A stretch of 64,000 nt of DNA from assembly GCF_016820495.1 (NCBI RefSeq), contig NZ_JADHDU010000005.1, positions 83,351-147,350 of the forward strand. The letters are read 5' to 3'. Position 1 is the first letter of the stretch; each line of letters opens with the position of its first letter. The notes under the pieces were generated by a model that was given only the letters and a program-made list of their open reading frames with translations, was not told the DNA's origin and made no database searches. The position numbers were made by a program, and so were the translations under genes. The stretch is from Planococcus beigongshangi (GTDB lineage: Bacteria; Bacillota; Bacilli; Bacillales_A; Planococcaceae). Positions 40,630 to 49,322 of the stretch are shown piece by piece.

Positions 40630-42492
40630 ATGACGAATATCATTCCGGCAAAAACTATCTACACGCAGCAGAATCACGGTGTAACGATTACGCAGGCAAA
40701 CTTACTTACCGCCGACTGGGAACACGAAATGCTACAACGTGGTTCTGCGTCCCTATCCTACGAAGATATTATGTTTACGCAGCAAACGTTTGGCACATGG
40801 CTTAATCCCGCCGTACTTGACCGCCCAGCTATCGTAGCCGCGCCGCCTGGCTTCGGTAAATCGACAATGCTGGCGACGTTCCTGCGCAGTATGGTGCGCG
40901 CTGATCCGAAGTTCGGGGCCATCGTAATTAAAGAACGCGTGGCCGACTTGATTGAACTGGCGAAATTCATCAACGAAGAAACGCCGGGCGAGCCGCTGAC
41001 CGTCATTGAGCCATACGCTTATTACATTCGCGGCAATAGTGACGAAATCACGCGCGAAGACTACGAAAAGCAATTTACCAAGCAGTCGCAGTTTAATATC
41101 GTGCTTATGACGACAAAGCAGTTCGAGCTGCAAGTCTTGAAAGACAACCTGCACACGTTTTCAGCGTTTCGAGAAGGCCGCGAACATAACGCCAGCAAGC
41201 GCCCGCGCCGAAATCTTTACATTGACGAAAAGCCTTCGCTAATCGTTCAGTATGGCATCACCTCACGGAACGTCAACGAAATCATTGAAGCCCTTCGCTA
41301 TGCAAACACCTATGCAAATGCCTCGCTAAAACGCGCGTATGCCCGCATTACAAAAGCCATCATTAAATTGCGCGATCAATTCGAGGCAATCGAAGGACAT
41401 AACGCCGAACGGCTGCCAGCGATTGACCCGTCTTATATTTTGCCGCGCGAGTTACTGGCGCAGTTTGTCGCTCTTTATGACGTGTCGAAACTCGGCCAAC
41501 TGCGCGCCATTGAACACTTAATCAAGTTCGGGGGCCTTGCATACGTTAATAAAGGCGTGTCGGTCTTACAAGGCGCGCTAAAGCTGCACTACGACTGGAC
41601 GCAATACAATACGTTTGTACTCGACGGATCGGGCCGCATCGACCCCGACTATCATACGGACGAGTTTTACTTAATTGAGCCGCCAACAAGGCCGGACTAT
41701 TCAAACGTCACGTTTAACGTCAGCTCGCAATTCACACTGTCGAAAACGGCCGTGCGGAACGATGTAACGGCATTGTCGAATATTGCCGATGAATGTCGAC
41801 TGATTGCCGCGAAACACGAAGGGCAAACGCTAATCGTGACATACCGTGAGTTCGTTGACGGCTTGGCCCGCGAGCTTGAAGACGAGTTGACTGCCGGTAA
41901 AATTCGCCTGAAGCACTTCGACGGTGGACGGGGCAGCAACGATTATATTTCGTTTGATACGGCTATCTATATCGGCAACTTGAATAAGGGCGGCCTGTAT
42001 TATCCGGCGTCGGCTCAAGCGATCATCGGCGATGCAAAGGGCCTTATCCTGTCGCCGGAAAGCGTCAACACCAAAGCGGGCTTAATATTCAAAGACGCCA
42101 TTGTCGAATCGTATAAAAAACTGGATATGGCCGTGAACCTCGTCCAAGAAACGAACCGCCTTCGTGCTAATAAGAAGACGGCGCCAGTCAATTTATATGT
42201 ATTTACGAAAGACGACGAAATGCTCGGCCATATAACGGACTCTTATCCGGGCTGCAAAACTGTCGAATATAAGACGGGTGAAAAACTGACGGGCAAAAAG
42301 ACCGCAGCTGACAACATTAAGGCGTTGCTACTTGAGTTGCAACCTGGCGACTCGATTAAGCAGGCGGAAATATATAAGCGTTTGGAAATCGCTAGGAATA
42401 CGCTTCATATATTCATGACGTCGCCTGAAGCTACGGAATTTATGGCCGCTAATAATATACGCAAGGAAAAGACACGCATCTTCAAAGGGTAG
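40630..42492 (+). CDS. P-loop NTPase, helicase-like replication protein of the island
   Basis: 620 residues; CCGAGGAGGAA precedes the ATG. Walker A is VAAPPGFGKSTML (residues about 75-85), a Walker B-like RRNLYIDEKP follows at about 195, and a second RecA-like half with FVDGLARELEDEL and YISFDTAIYIGNL-type segments suggests a two-domain SF2-like helicase or branch-migration ATPase. The C-terminal 60 residues look like a winged helix (GDSIKQAEIYKRLEIARNTL). It is the largest island gene and the best candidate replication protein, though primase motifs are not evident. Confidence 0.7.
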   Translation: MTNIIPAKTIYTQQNHGVTITQANLLTADWEHEMLQRGSASLSYEDIMFTQQTFGTWLNPAVLDRPAIVAAPPGFGKSTMLATFLRSMVRADPKFGAIVIKERVADLIELAKFINEETPGEPLTVIEPYAYYIRGNSDEITREDYEKQFTKQSQFNIVLMTTKQFELQVLKDNLHTFSAFREGREHNASKRPRRNLYIDEKPSLIVQYGITSRNVNEIIEALRYANTYANASLKRAYARITKAIIKLRDQFEAIEGHNAERLPAIDPSYILPRELLAQFVALYDVSKLGQLRAIEHLIKFGGLAYVNKGVSVLQGALKLHYDWTQYNTFVLDGSGRIDPDYHTDEFYLIEPPTRPDYSNVTFNVSSQFTLSKTAVRNDVTALSNIADECRLIAAKHEGQTLIVTYREFVDGLARELEDELTAGKIRLKHFDGGRGSNDYISFDTAIYIGNLNKGGLYYPASAQAIIGDAKGLILSPESVNTKAGLIFKDAIVESYKKLDMAVNLVQETNRLRANKKTAPVNLYVFTKDDEMLGHITDSYPGCKTVEYKTGEKLTGKKTAADNIKALLLELQPGDSIKQAEIYKRLEIARNTLHIFMTSPEATEFMAANNIRKEKTRIFKG

Positions 42493-42530
42493 GCAGCATC
42501 TAAAAATCGAAAATAAAGGGGATCATCCAA

Positions 42531-43292
42531 ATGACGACAGCTGAAATTCGCGTAAAAGAAGCCTTGTATAAATTATGGTTCGATTTTTTCACGAAGCCGA
42601 TTACGTTGGAAAAACGCCTCGAATTAACGCGGGATTTTACCGACGAATGGCTCGACACTTCGCAAATAAAAATAGACAAACCCTTCATCTACCACCCCAT
42701 GCTACACCTCAAGAGTCGCTACGATCAACCGCAAGTAACCGTTCAGGAAGTGCTGGCCGACTTCATACTTCGCGCCGATATGGTAGCCGAACGCAACGAA
42801 GAATATCCGATACAAAACGCAGAAGGCGAATTAGCTCACGCTGACAATCGCGCTGACCGTGAAATCGGACTGTTTTCCGACGACATCGACACTGAAGCTG
42901 GCGAGCGTACTCCATACGGCACCATGACAGACGCTGAAGCCATTGCGCAAATGTATACGCCGCGAGCGCCCGTCACAATAAAGCAGCTGACCGCCGAACT
43001 GGCCCGCGTTAAAATGTATGCCGAATTCTATGCGATAACCTTTGACGAGGAATATGGCCACGACAAAACGGATGTGCTGCGACGTATCAAATCGTTGAGG
43101 TTAGAACGTATTAAAACCTGCGTTGTGTGCGATGGGGCGTTCTATCCGCGCGATGTTCGCCGGCAGGTCTGCGATCAGCAAATCGGGGTACTGCTTGGCG
43201 GTGAAATATCGCAAGAATCCGCTTGTGAGCTGACTTTAAAGAGCCGATATAACGCTGAATATTATCGCGAAAAGGTGAAGAAAATAGGCTAG
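42531..43292 (+). CDS. Hypothetical island protein with C-terminal cysteine knuckle
   Basis: 253 residues; AAAGGGG precedes the ATG. Acidic middle (residues 85-145). The segment CVVCDGAFYPRDVRRQVC near residue 200 has a CxxC...C pattern typical of small zinc fingers. Helical elsewhere. Located between the P-loop protein and a second XRE regulator. No known family; a role in replication or transcription is possible. Confidence 0.55.
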   Translation: MTTAEIRVKEALYKLWFDFFTKPITLEKRLELTRDFTDEWLDTSQIKIDKPFIYHPMLHLKSRYDQPQVTVQEVLADFILRADMVAERNEEYPIQNAEGELAHADNRADREIGLFSDDIDTEAGERTPYGTMTDAEAIAQMYTPRAPVTIKQLTAELARVKMYAEFYAITFDEEYGHDKTDVLRRIKSLRLERIKTCVVCDGAFYPRDVRRQVCDQQIGVLLGGEISQESACELTLKSRYNAEYYREKVKKIG

Positions 43293-43382
43293 TTGAGGTT
43301 TAATTATTCCATATTAAAGTAGAAAGGGAATTTATTCCCTCCGCATTATTTTAGGGATTAAGTAAGGAAAGGAGTGTAAACG

Positions 43383-43598
43383 ATGGAAACCGATAAATTC
43401 ATTGCGTGCCGCCATTACCTCGGTATGAGCCAAAGTCAATTTGCTGATTTTCTATCTATATCAGCTGGAGCCGTCGGTCGAATTGAGTCAGGTGACTTAC
43501 GTGTATCAAATCGCATACGCGGTAAGTTAGCGAGTAAGTTTGATTTTGACGATTCTTTTGCTGCGTACTATCGGAACTTTATTCGATCGGCCCAATAA
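43383..43598 (+). CDS. XRE-type regulator (second)
   Basis: 71 residues; AAAGGAG precedes the ATG. Clear helix-turn-helix FIACRHYLGMSQSQFADFLS then ISAGAVGRIESGDLRVSNRI. Unlike the first repressor it is encoded in the direction of the late island genes, so it may control the terminase region. Confidence 0.8.
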   Translation: METDKFIACRHYLGMSQSQFADFLSISAGAVGRIESGDLRVSNRIRGKLASKFDFDDSFAAYYRNFIRSAQ

Positions 43599-43619
43599 TC
43601 CACGAAAGTAGGCGAAAAA

Positions 43620-43772
43620 ATGGCTCGCAAATCTAGTAAGAAATTACGGACTCCACGAATTGACGAAATAAGAAAACGGCCTAGCGACGGGCGAGGTTGG
43701 GCGACTGGATTGAAAAAACAACTGGACGCTGGAACATCTGAAACCGATACAGCCGAGAAGCCATCTGTTTAA
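43620..43772 (+). CDS. Small basic protein (50 aa)
   Basis: MARKSSKKLRTPRIDEIRKR... followed by an acidic end. The ribosome site (AGTAGGCG) is weak. It is coupled loosely to the XRE gene. Strongly basic N-terminus suggests nucleic-acid contact, but no family is seen. Confidence 0.4.
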   Translation: MARKSSKKLRTPRIDEIRKRPSDGRGWATGLKKQLDAGTSETDTAEKPSV

Positions 43773-43846
43773 AATACTTTATAAATAAATAAAGGGTTTT
43801 TCCTTATTTCTAGAATATTGGTGTATAAAGGGGAGGAGTTAATAGA

Positions 43847-44158
43847 ATGAGAGTAGAAGTTTGTGTAGTACCACCAGGCGGTGGAGAAACAAATTATATG
43901 ATTGGACTTGCCGAGAATACTGTATATATGCCGCGAGTTGGAGAATATATATTGATTAAAGAAGAAGATGGAGGTAGCGCTTTCCTTGTAAGGAATATAC
44001 TTCACTCTTTTGAGATGGCAAATGTATTGAACGTTGAAACTAGCGTAATAATCGAGGCGGAGCCAGTAATTTTACCTGAAATAATGTCGTCGCCAAAGCA
44101 TCAAAAGCTATGCCTATCATTAAACGTTACACTAGAATACCCTAACTCGGTATATTAA
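43847..44158 (+). CDS. Hypothetical island protein (103 aa)
   Basis: AAAGGGGAGGAG gives a strong site. All-beta pattern (MRVEVCVVPPGGGETNYMIG; TVYMPRVGEYILIKEEDG), reminiscent of a small beta-barrel. AT-rich. It is ended by the terminator at 44178. Function unknown. Confidence 0.6.
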   Translation: MRVEVCVVPPGGGETNYMIGLAENTVYMPRVGEYILIKEEDGGSAFLVRNILHSFEMANVLNVETSVIIEAEPVILPEIMSSPKHQKLCLSLNVTLEYPNSVY

Positions 44159-44177
44159 TTAAATATCACTAAGATGT

Positions 44178-44203
44178 AGCGTCCAAATTGGGCGCTTTTT
44201 TTA
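44178..44203 (+). terminator. Rho-independent terminator
   Basis: AGCGTCCAA pairs with TTGGGCGCT (G-T pair) with minimal loop, then seven T residues. Confidence 0.85.
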
Positions 44204-44235
44204 TACAAAAAAAACAATCAAAGGGGATTATAACA

Positions 44236-45000
44236 ATGAGCGAATACCTAACAGCAATTAAAGCGAACGAAGCACGTATGCAGGAAATCGAGGCACAAAC
44301 GGACAAGCTAGTCCTTGAATATAAAGAAAAGGTTGCCGAGGCACGACACAAGCCACTCACTGACCCCGATCTATCGCCAGCAGGCCAGCAGAAGCAAGCC
44401 AAGGCTGAAGCCGATAAGCTAGGCGCGGAGTTCTTGTGCAAAACAAAGGCGCTCAATACCGAGTATACCGAGCTGGCCGTTAAAACGCAGGTGAAAGCCG
44501 AATTTGCCCTCGCCGATTCTAAGCCAACGCCAGCCGATCCGGTTAAGGCGAAACTATTCGAAGCCGAGAAAGCGCAGCTACAAACAGCACTTATGCTTGC
44601 GACGAATGACGAACACGCCGAAACGACGTTAAAAGCCTTTATCGGCAAATACGCTAACGAGCCAGCCTTTGCGGCTGATCTTGCTCAGAACTTCAGTACT
44701 TTCGCCGCTAGTATCTTGACTACGACGAACGATGAACGCAAGTTATTCGAAATCAAATACCGTCTATTCGATGCCTATAACGATCTACAATCGGCAGCAC
44801 AAACGGAAGAATACAAAGAGGCGAACAAGTCGTTTGAACGTGCCAGCAACGCCCGCAATACGCGCCTGTTTGGTGTAGTTGCTTCCGAGGCGGTAACGGA
44901 GCTGTTTGGGCGTGACATTGGCGCAGCGGTTAACTCAATCGAATTGGCGCAAAAGCATGAAGATAAAATAGCGGCAGCTGATAGCGAAGAAGCCGTTTAA
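44236..45000 (+). CDS. Coiled-coil protein upstream of the island terminase
   Basis: 254 residues from the ATG at 44236 (AAAGGGG upstream). Residues 5-110 are a charged coiled coil (NEARMQEIEAQTDKLVLEYK); the rest is alanine-rich helical. It lies where phage genomes often carry scaffold or packaging-accessory genes. Capsid-size redirection or scaffold interference is a conjecture from position only. Confidence 0.55.
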   Translation: MSEYLTAIKANEARMQEIEAQTDKLVLEYKEKVAEARHKPLTDPDLSPAGQQKQAKAEADKLGAEFLCKTKALNTEYTELAVKTQVKAEFALADSKPTPADPVKAKLFEAEKAQLQTALMLATNDEHAETTLKAFIGKYANEPAFAADLAQNFSTFAASILTTTNDERKLFEIKYRLFDAYNDLQSAAQTEEYKEANKSFERASNARNTRLFGVVASEAVTELFGRDIGAAVNSIELAQKHEDKIAAADSEEAV

Positions 45001-45082
45001 TTACTAGATAGCTCGCGGAGGAACTGCAATGGATTGGAAACCCGTAGACAGCAGGAGCGACACGACATAATATCCCTGACTT

Positions 45083-45117
45083 GAGCCTCGGCAGATAACT
45101 TGCCGGGGTTTTTTCTA
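45083..45117 (+). terminator. Rho-independent terminator
   Basis: CCTCGGCA pairs with TGCCGGGG around the loop gataact, followed by TTTTTT. A 13-codon frame with GGAGG at 45029-45070 precedes it and could be a leader peptide. Confidence 0.8.
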
Positions 45118-45240
45118 TTTAAAGAATTTCTGCTTAATAGCTAAAAGCAGGAGTAAGCGCGTGTTGCTCACGGCAATTGTAGCGCATTTAACTATTGATT
45201 AATGGGTAAGGACAGGCTAATTAAAAAAGGGGGCATATCT

Positions 45241-46980
45241 GTGGACATGAAAGAACAGGCCAAGCGCCTAAAAGGTTTAACACTGGCACTGAAGGCCATG
45301 GCAGCACAAACTAAAAAAGGCGATACATTAAGTCACCGCGAACAGCAGCAATTAGTTTCAATGGACGCTGAAGCTCGGCAGATTCAAACGCTACTAACGT
45401 GCGAGCATGACGTAGCACAGTTCGCTTATGAGTATTTCTCGGACGAACGCAACCCCGCAAACGGCGCCGGCAATGTTATTCGCCATGCTGAAGACGGCAC
45501 GCCACACGAAACAATCACCGAACTAAGCGCCATTCACCAGGACTTCTACGATATATGCGGAGAAATCACTACAAAGCGAAAAGGAAAGTACTGCGTATGT
45601 AGCCCGCGCGGTCATGCAAAATCTAGCGTCATGAGCGTCATTTTAACGCTACATGAGTTGGTTTATCAGAAACGCCAATACGTTATTATTATTTCCGAAA
45701 CCGACACGCTATCGAAACGCTTGCTCGCGTCAATTGCCACGCAACTACGTTACAACGAGAAACTGCGCCAGGACTTCGGCGAGCTATTACATGACCAGGC
45801 TAACAAGAACGAGCGCGATAACGAAGATAGCTTTATCACGACGACAAAGGCGCTAGTCGAAGCATCGAGTGCCGGTAAGTCTTTGCGAGGCAAAACGTAT
45901 AATAACATTCGCCCGCAGCTGGTCATTGCCGATGATGTATCGTCGCTGCAAAACGAGGCCACGGAAGAACAGCGGCAGAAGTTAATTAACTGGTGGAATA
46001 CCGTCATTGAGCCGATGCCTGCCGGTGATGCCGCGCTTGTGTTCGTCGGCACAAAAGTTACAGCGACCGGGCTGATAGCCGACTTGATGAAGCGCCGAGC
46101 CTATAAGCGCGTGCTGCATGGCGCTATCTTGCGCGAGCCGGACAATCCTACGCTGTGGAGCGACTATCTGCATTTATATACCTCGGATAACGACGACGAA
46201 ACGATCAATGAGTTTTACGAAACCAACCGCGAGCAGCTGGAAGCAGGCGTTGAGTTAGCGTGGCCTAAGCGTTGGACATACCGCGAGCTTATGGAAGTTA
46301 AAGCGTCAATCGGCGGCCGGGCGTTTGCGTCGGAATACATGAACCAATCGTTTGCTAGCGATGAACAGCATTTCTCGCCGGACGATTACGGTTATGCTCG
46401 ACGTGTGTTTGACGGCAATGGACGAGCCGAGGCGCTAGTTTATGCGGGCAAGTACTATTACCTGCGCGATATGGATAAAATCGGGTGCTGGGATCCGGCA
46501 CTAGCCGGCAAAGCTCGCAGCGCATTAAATGCCTATGTCACGCTTGGTCGGCACAAAGATAGCGGCCTAGTCTTTGTAATCGACGTTTATGCAAGCCGTG
46601 AAGTACCTTCCGAGTTCATGCCGCAAATCTTGACGCGCTTAATTGAATACAAGCCGCATAAGATTGTCGTCGAGGGCATCGGTGCCTATCGTGCTTACGC
46701 CGATCAATTAGGCGAGCATATGCGTCATAATGCTATTTACCATACGCGGCTTGAAACGCTGAAGACTCACGGCATGAAATCGAAAGCCAGCCGTATCGAA
46801 GCGCTGGAAATACCGCTTGCCAACAAATCGCTGATCCTTAACGAAGCCAATAAAGAGGTTACGAATGAGCTGCGCAACTATCCAAACGGCGTAGTCGACG
46901 TACTCGATGCGATTGAAATGGCGTTCAATACGTCCAGAAAACGCGTGATCCAACTGCAACAAAAGCCCGCGTGGCTATAA
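45241..46980 (+). CDS. Island terminase large subunit
   Basis: 579 residues from the GTG at 45241, 7 nt after AAAGGGGG (the ATG at 45247 is an alternative; 45202 has no ribosome site). ATPase part: Walker A CSPRGHAKSS, Walker B PQLVIADDVSS, coupling motif FVGTKV. Nuclease part: GCWDPALAGK (Asp), IVVEGIGAYRAY (Glu) and VLDAIEMAF (Asp). All catalytic elements are intact, so packaging activity is expected. It is unlike the prophage XtmB (452 aa), and no portal or capsid is encoded on the island. Confidence 0.88.
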   Translation: MDMKEQAKRLKGLTLALKAMAAQTKKGDTLSHREQQQLVSMDAEARQIQTLLTCEHDVAQFAYEYFSDERNPANGAGNVIRHAEDGTPHETITELSAIHQDFYDICGEITTKRKGKYCVCSPRGHAKSSVMSVILTLHELVYQKRQYVIIISETDTLSKRLLASIATQLRYNEKLRQDFGELLHDQANKNERDNEDSFITTTKALVEASSAGKSLRGKTYNNIRPQLVIADDVSSLQNEATEEQRQKLINWWNTVIEPMPAGDAALVFVGTKVTATGLIADLMKRRAYKRVLHGAILREPDNPTLWSDYLHLYTSDNDDETINEFYETNREQLEAGVELAWPKRWTYRELMEVKASIGGRAFASEYMNQSFASDEQHFSPDDYGYARRVFDGNGRAEALVYAGKYYYLRDMDKIGCWDPALAGKARSALNAYVTLGRHKDSGLVFVIDVYASREVPSEFMPQILTRLIEYKPHKIVVEGIGAYRAYADQLGEHMRHNAIYHTRLETLKTHGMKSKASRIEALEIPLANKSLILNEANKEVTNELRNYPNGVVDVLDAIEMAFNTSRKRVIQLQQKPAWL

Positions 46981-47002
46981 CAAATACAACGGAGGTTTTA
47001 TT

Positions 47003-47509
47003 ATGACAAACGAATTGTCGAATATTGACGAAACTAACTACGAACTGGCCGAGGTGATGGACGTTGCGGATTATATACAGGCGCCTATGCCCGACGTGCG
47101 CGACTACGACCTCACGCCGATTCAACTCAACGCAGCGCAGGCGGTACTAATTAACGATATGACGCTGAAAAAGCGCGGTGTGACTCGCAAGACATACATT
47201 CAACTGGCGGCCGACCTCGGCATAAGCCACGACACATTACAGCGCTACCGGGCATTGCCGGAGTTCAGCCGCTTTATACGTGACGGCGCGCAGCTGGCGG
47301 TCAGCAGTAGCGTACCAATGGCGATAACCCGCCTACACCAATTAGCCGACGGCAGCTTCGGCACACCTTCGATAAAGGCCCTCGAAATGATCCTCGAAAT
47401 GACCGGCGTATATAGCAAATCGCAGAAGCACGAAATCAGCCACCAATATGCGGCGCCCGTGCAAGTTAGTGATGCCGAGTTGCAGCGAATTATTGACGCT
47501 AATAAGTAG
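47003..47509 (+). CDS. Helix-turn-helix protein, probable island terminase small subunit
   Basis: 168 residues; CGGAGG precedes the ATG. Helix-turn-helix at residues 55-90 (TRKTYIQLAADLGISHDTLQ), then a helical oligomerisation region (SVPMAITRLHQLADGSFGTP; KALEMILEMTG). It resembles the phBC6A51-type phage proteins as I recall them. The gene follows terL by 22 nt, the reverse of the usual order. It is ended by a strong terminator. Confidence 0.72.
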   Translation: MTNELSNIDETNYELAEVMDVADYIQAPMPDVRDYDLTPIQLNAAQAVLINDMTLKKRGVTRKTYIQLAADLGISHDTLQRYRALPEFSRFIRDGAQLAVSSSVPMAITRLHQLADGSFGTPSIKALEMILEMTGVYSKSQKHEISHQYAAPVQVSDAELQRIIDANK

Positions 47510-47514
47510 TAACC

Positions 47515-47552
47515 GACGTGTATGGGCTAACGCCTGTATGCGTCCTTTTTTT
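47515..47552 (+). terminator. Strong terminator of the island late operon
   Basis: A 13-bp stem (GACGTGTATGGGC with GCCTGTATGCGTC, several G-T pairs, loop taac) followed by CTTTTTTT. Confidence 0.85.
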
Positions 47553-47793
47553 ATGCCGTTTTGAGCGCGTGTGAGGCGGGTTAGCTGGCGTTGCGACTTC
47601 GTGTTACCTATTGGCTACGACGCTTAAAACACGCTTAGAACAGGCGTGAGGGTGTGCGTTAAGTTGCGTCAAATACGCGAATACGTCCGTTGGAAGGCGC
47701 AGGGGCGACCGGCGTTTAAAAGTGGGGGGTCAGGCGTTACTGGCGATAGTATAGCGAGGGCTTGCGTTATAAGAGAACCGCGTTACCTTATTA
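47553..47793. other. GC-rich non-coding block after terS
   Basis: No gene. Several GCGTT/AACGC words recur and the block is richer in GC than its surroundings. By its place next to the small terminase gene it is a candidate packaging-site (pac/cos) region, with no direct proof. Confidence 0.35.
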
Positions 47794-47993
47794 ATTCTTC
47801 GCCTGCACTTGGTTGCGATTGAACTTGAGTTAGATTCGTTTGCAAGCCGTAAGGCGAAGCAACATCTTTAAAGAGCAGACCGCCATTTCACTACGTTCAA
47901 TGGATCAACGTTTAAAAGTGTCCTATTTTACTATATAAATAAATACGGAATGTTACGATGTTACGTTTTTTAACCAACCGCTGTACAACGTCT
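47794..47993 (-). repeat. Right copy of the about 200-bp inverted repeat
   Basis: The reverse complement matches 40321-40519 from agacgttgt to gcgaagaat. The GTTG...ATTGAAC/GTTCAAT...CAAC stem and the CTTCGCC/GGCGAAG pseudoknot arms are identical in both copies; the differences and single-base indels fall mostly outside those arms. It points left, away from the second recombinase. Confidence 0.88.
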
Positions 47994-48043
47994 ACAATCC
48001 TGCACGCAATCCGTTATCATACCCGCAAATAAACTTGCTAAAG

Positions 48044-48164
48044 TTGCGTATAATACTTGCGTATAATTAGTATTATGCGTATACTTACCTTATAAGCAAA
48101 ACGCAGTAACGCGGTTTCATTAGCCAATCGCCGGCCATAACGCGGGGAAATACCTGCGTATAAT
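48044..48164 (+). repeat. Iteron-like TGCGTATAAT repeats
   Basis: TTGCGTATAAT at 48044-48054 and 48057-48067, a variant ATGCGTATA at 48075-48083 and TGCGTATAAT again at 48155-48164. ATAATACT and AGTATTAT also form an inverted pair around the second unit. The last unit sits 20 bp before the recombinase start. They could be recombinase arm sites, a regulator operator or extended promoter boxes. Confidence 0.6.
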
Positions 48165-48184
48165 TATTTAGGGGGTATTAACGT

Positions 48185-49009
48185 ATGGATAACGCAGGGA
48201 GAATCGAACAGTTTATAGCGCAGGCAATGCAAGGAAAGGCCGCCAATACCGTCAAATCGTACCGCTATTCATTAGAGCAGTTTGCCGCTTACTTGGACGG
48301 TAGCGACGCCGACCTATCAACGTATGGCCGTATCGACGTTCAGCAATACATCGCGACAATGCAAGCCGCCAAACGTGCCGCCAGTGGTGTGAATCGTCAT
48401 ATTGCCGCCATTAAAGCATATAGCCGTTATGCCGGCAAGCAGGCCGCTGTCGATTGCTTACGTATGACCAAGCCGCCTAAAGCTACGCAGCTGGCCCCGG
48501 AATGGCTAGAGCGCAATGCCGTCAATGACCTACTGCGCCGCACTGATCGCAAGCCGAACAAACGGGATCATGCGCTAGTGAGCGTACTGCTATACGCTGG
48601 CCTGCGGGTAAGTGAGCTGGTAGCGCTAGACAGAACCGACGTAACCTTAAACGAGCGTGGCGGGCAGGTGGTGGTGCGCAATAGCAAGAACGGCAGCGCC
48701 CGTGTCATACCGTTGCACAGCGAGGCACGTAAGGCGATAGGCGACTACCTAGCACAGCGGGCTGACGACCATGCAGCGCTATTCTTATCGTCATTAGGCA
48801 AGCGTCTAAGCGTGCGAAGTGTGCAAGCAATGTTAAATGTATATGGTATCAATCCGCATCAGCTGCGTCATACATTCGTTAAGCGACTCGTCGATAAAGG
48901 CGTACCAACCGCCACTATACAAGCAATGAGTGGCCATTCAAGCGCAGATATGATCGCCTGGTACAGCGCGCCGAGCATGGACGACTTGACCAACGCTATC
49001 GAAGATTAA
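48185..49009 (+). CDS. Tyrosine recombinase (island, right end)
   Basis: 274 residues, XerC/D-like. N-terminal SAM-like domain (KAANTVKSYRYSLEQFAAYL), catalytic Arg in YAGLRVSELVAL, HQLRHTF (H-x-x-R-H), GHSS and nucleophile in IAWYSAP. GGGGG lies 11 nt before the ATG. Located between the right inverted repeat and attR. Its job may be attachment-site recombination with the left integrase, or resolution or inversion at the inverted repeats. Confidence 0.92.
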   Translation: MDNAGRIEQFIAQAMQGKAANTVKSYRYSLEQFAAYLDGSDADLSTYGRIDVQQYIATMQAAKRAASGVNRHIAAIKAYSRYAGKQAAVDCLRMTKPPKATQLAPEWLERNAVNDLLRRTDRKPNKRDHALVSVLLYAGLRVSELVALDRTDVTLNERGGQVVVRNSKNGSARVIPLHSEARKAIGDYLAQRADDHAALFLSSLGKRLSVRSVQAMLNVYGINPHQLRHTFVKRLVDKGVPTATIQAMSGHSSADMIAWYSAPSMDDLTNAIED

Positions 49010-49322
49010 ACGCCGAGGCTTCGCGCTTCGGTTCATTTATACGAACGCCTGTTCTTTTGGATTAGCGCCGGCTCCCCCAAGCTAGGGCGCCAGAGAAGGC
49101 CGAGGATACCGTACACACATAATATTATTCGAAATTAAAGCGGGTAGTCAGGTGCAGAGAAAACAATTGTATTATATAGAAGGAACTCGCATAAATAACG
49201 CTTGTATAACGCTAATACTTTCGGTACAATCGAGTTAGCGAAATTAACCGCCGTGAATGTCGTAGGTTTACAGTCCATATTACGATTAGAACGCCCTACA
49301 ATTCTATAGAAACATCGTCATA
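49010..49322. other. Non-coding right end of the island
   Basis: CCGAGGC/GCGCTTCGG-type hairpin at about 49011-49030 may end the recombinase transcript. The rest has no gene. It likely holds integrase-binding sequence next to attR. Confidence 0.45.

Noticed and set aside
45029..45070. 13-codon frame with GGAGG before the terL terminator
   Set aside because: Too short to claim as a gene; recorded only as a possible leader peptide.
35291..49009. Island read as a conjugative element (ICE)
   Set aside because: No relaxase, coupling protein or type IV secretion genes are visible; terminase genes point to packaging instead.
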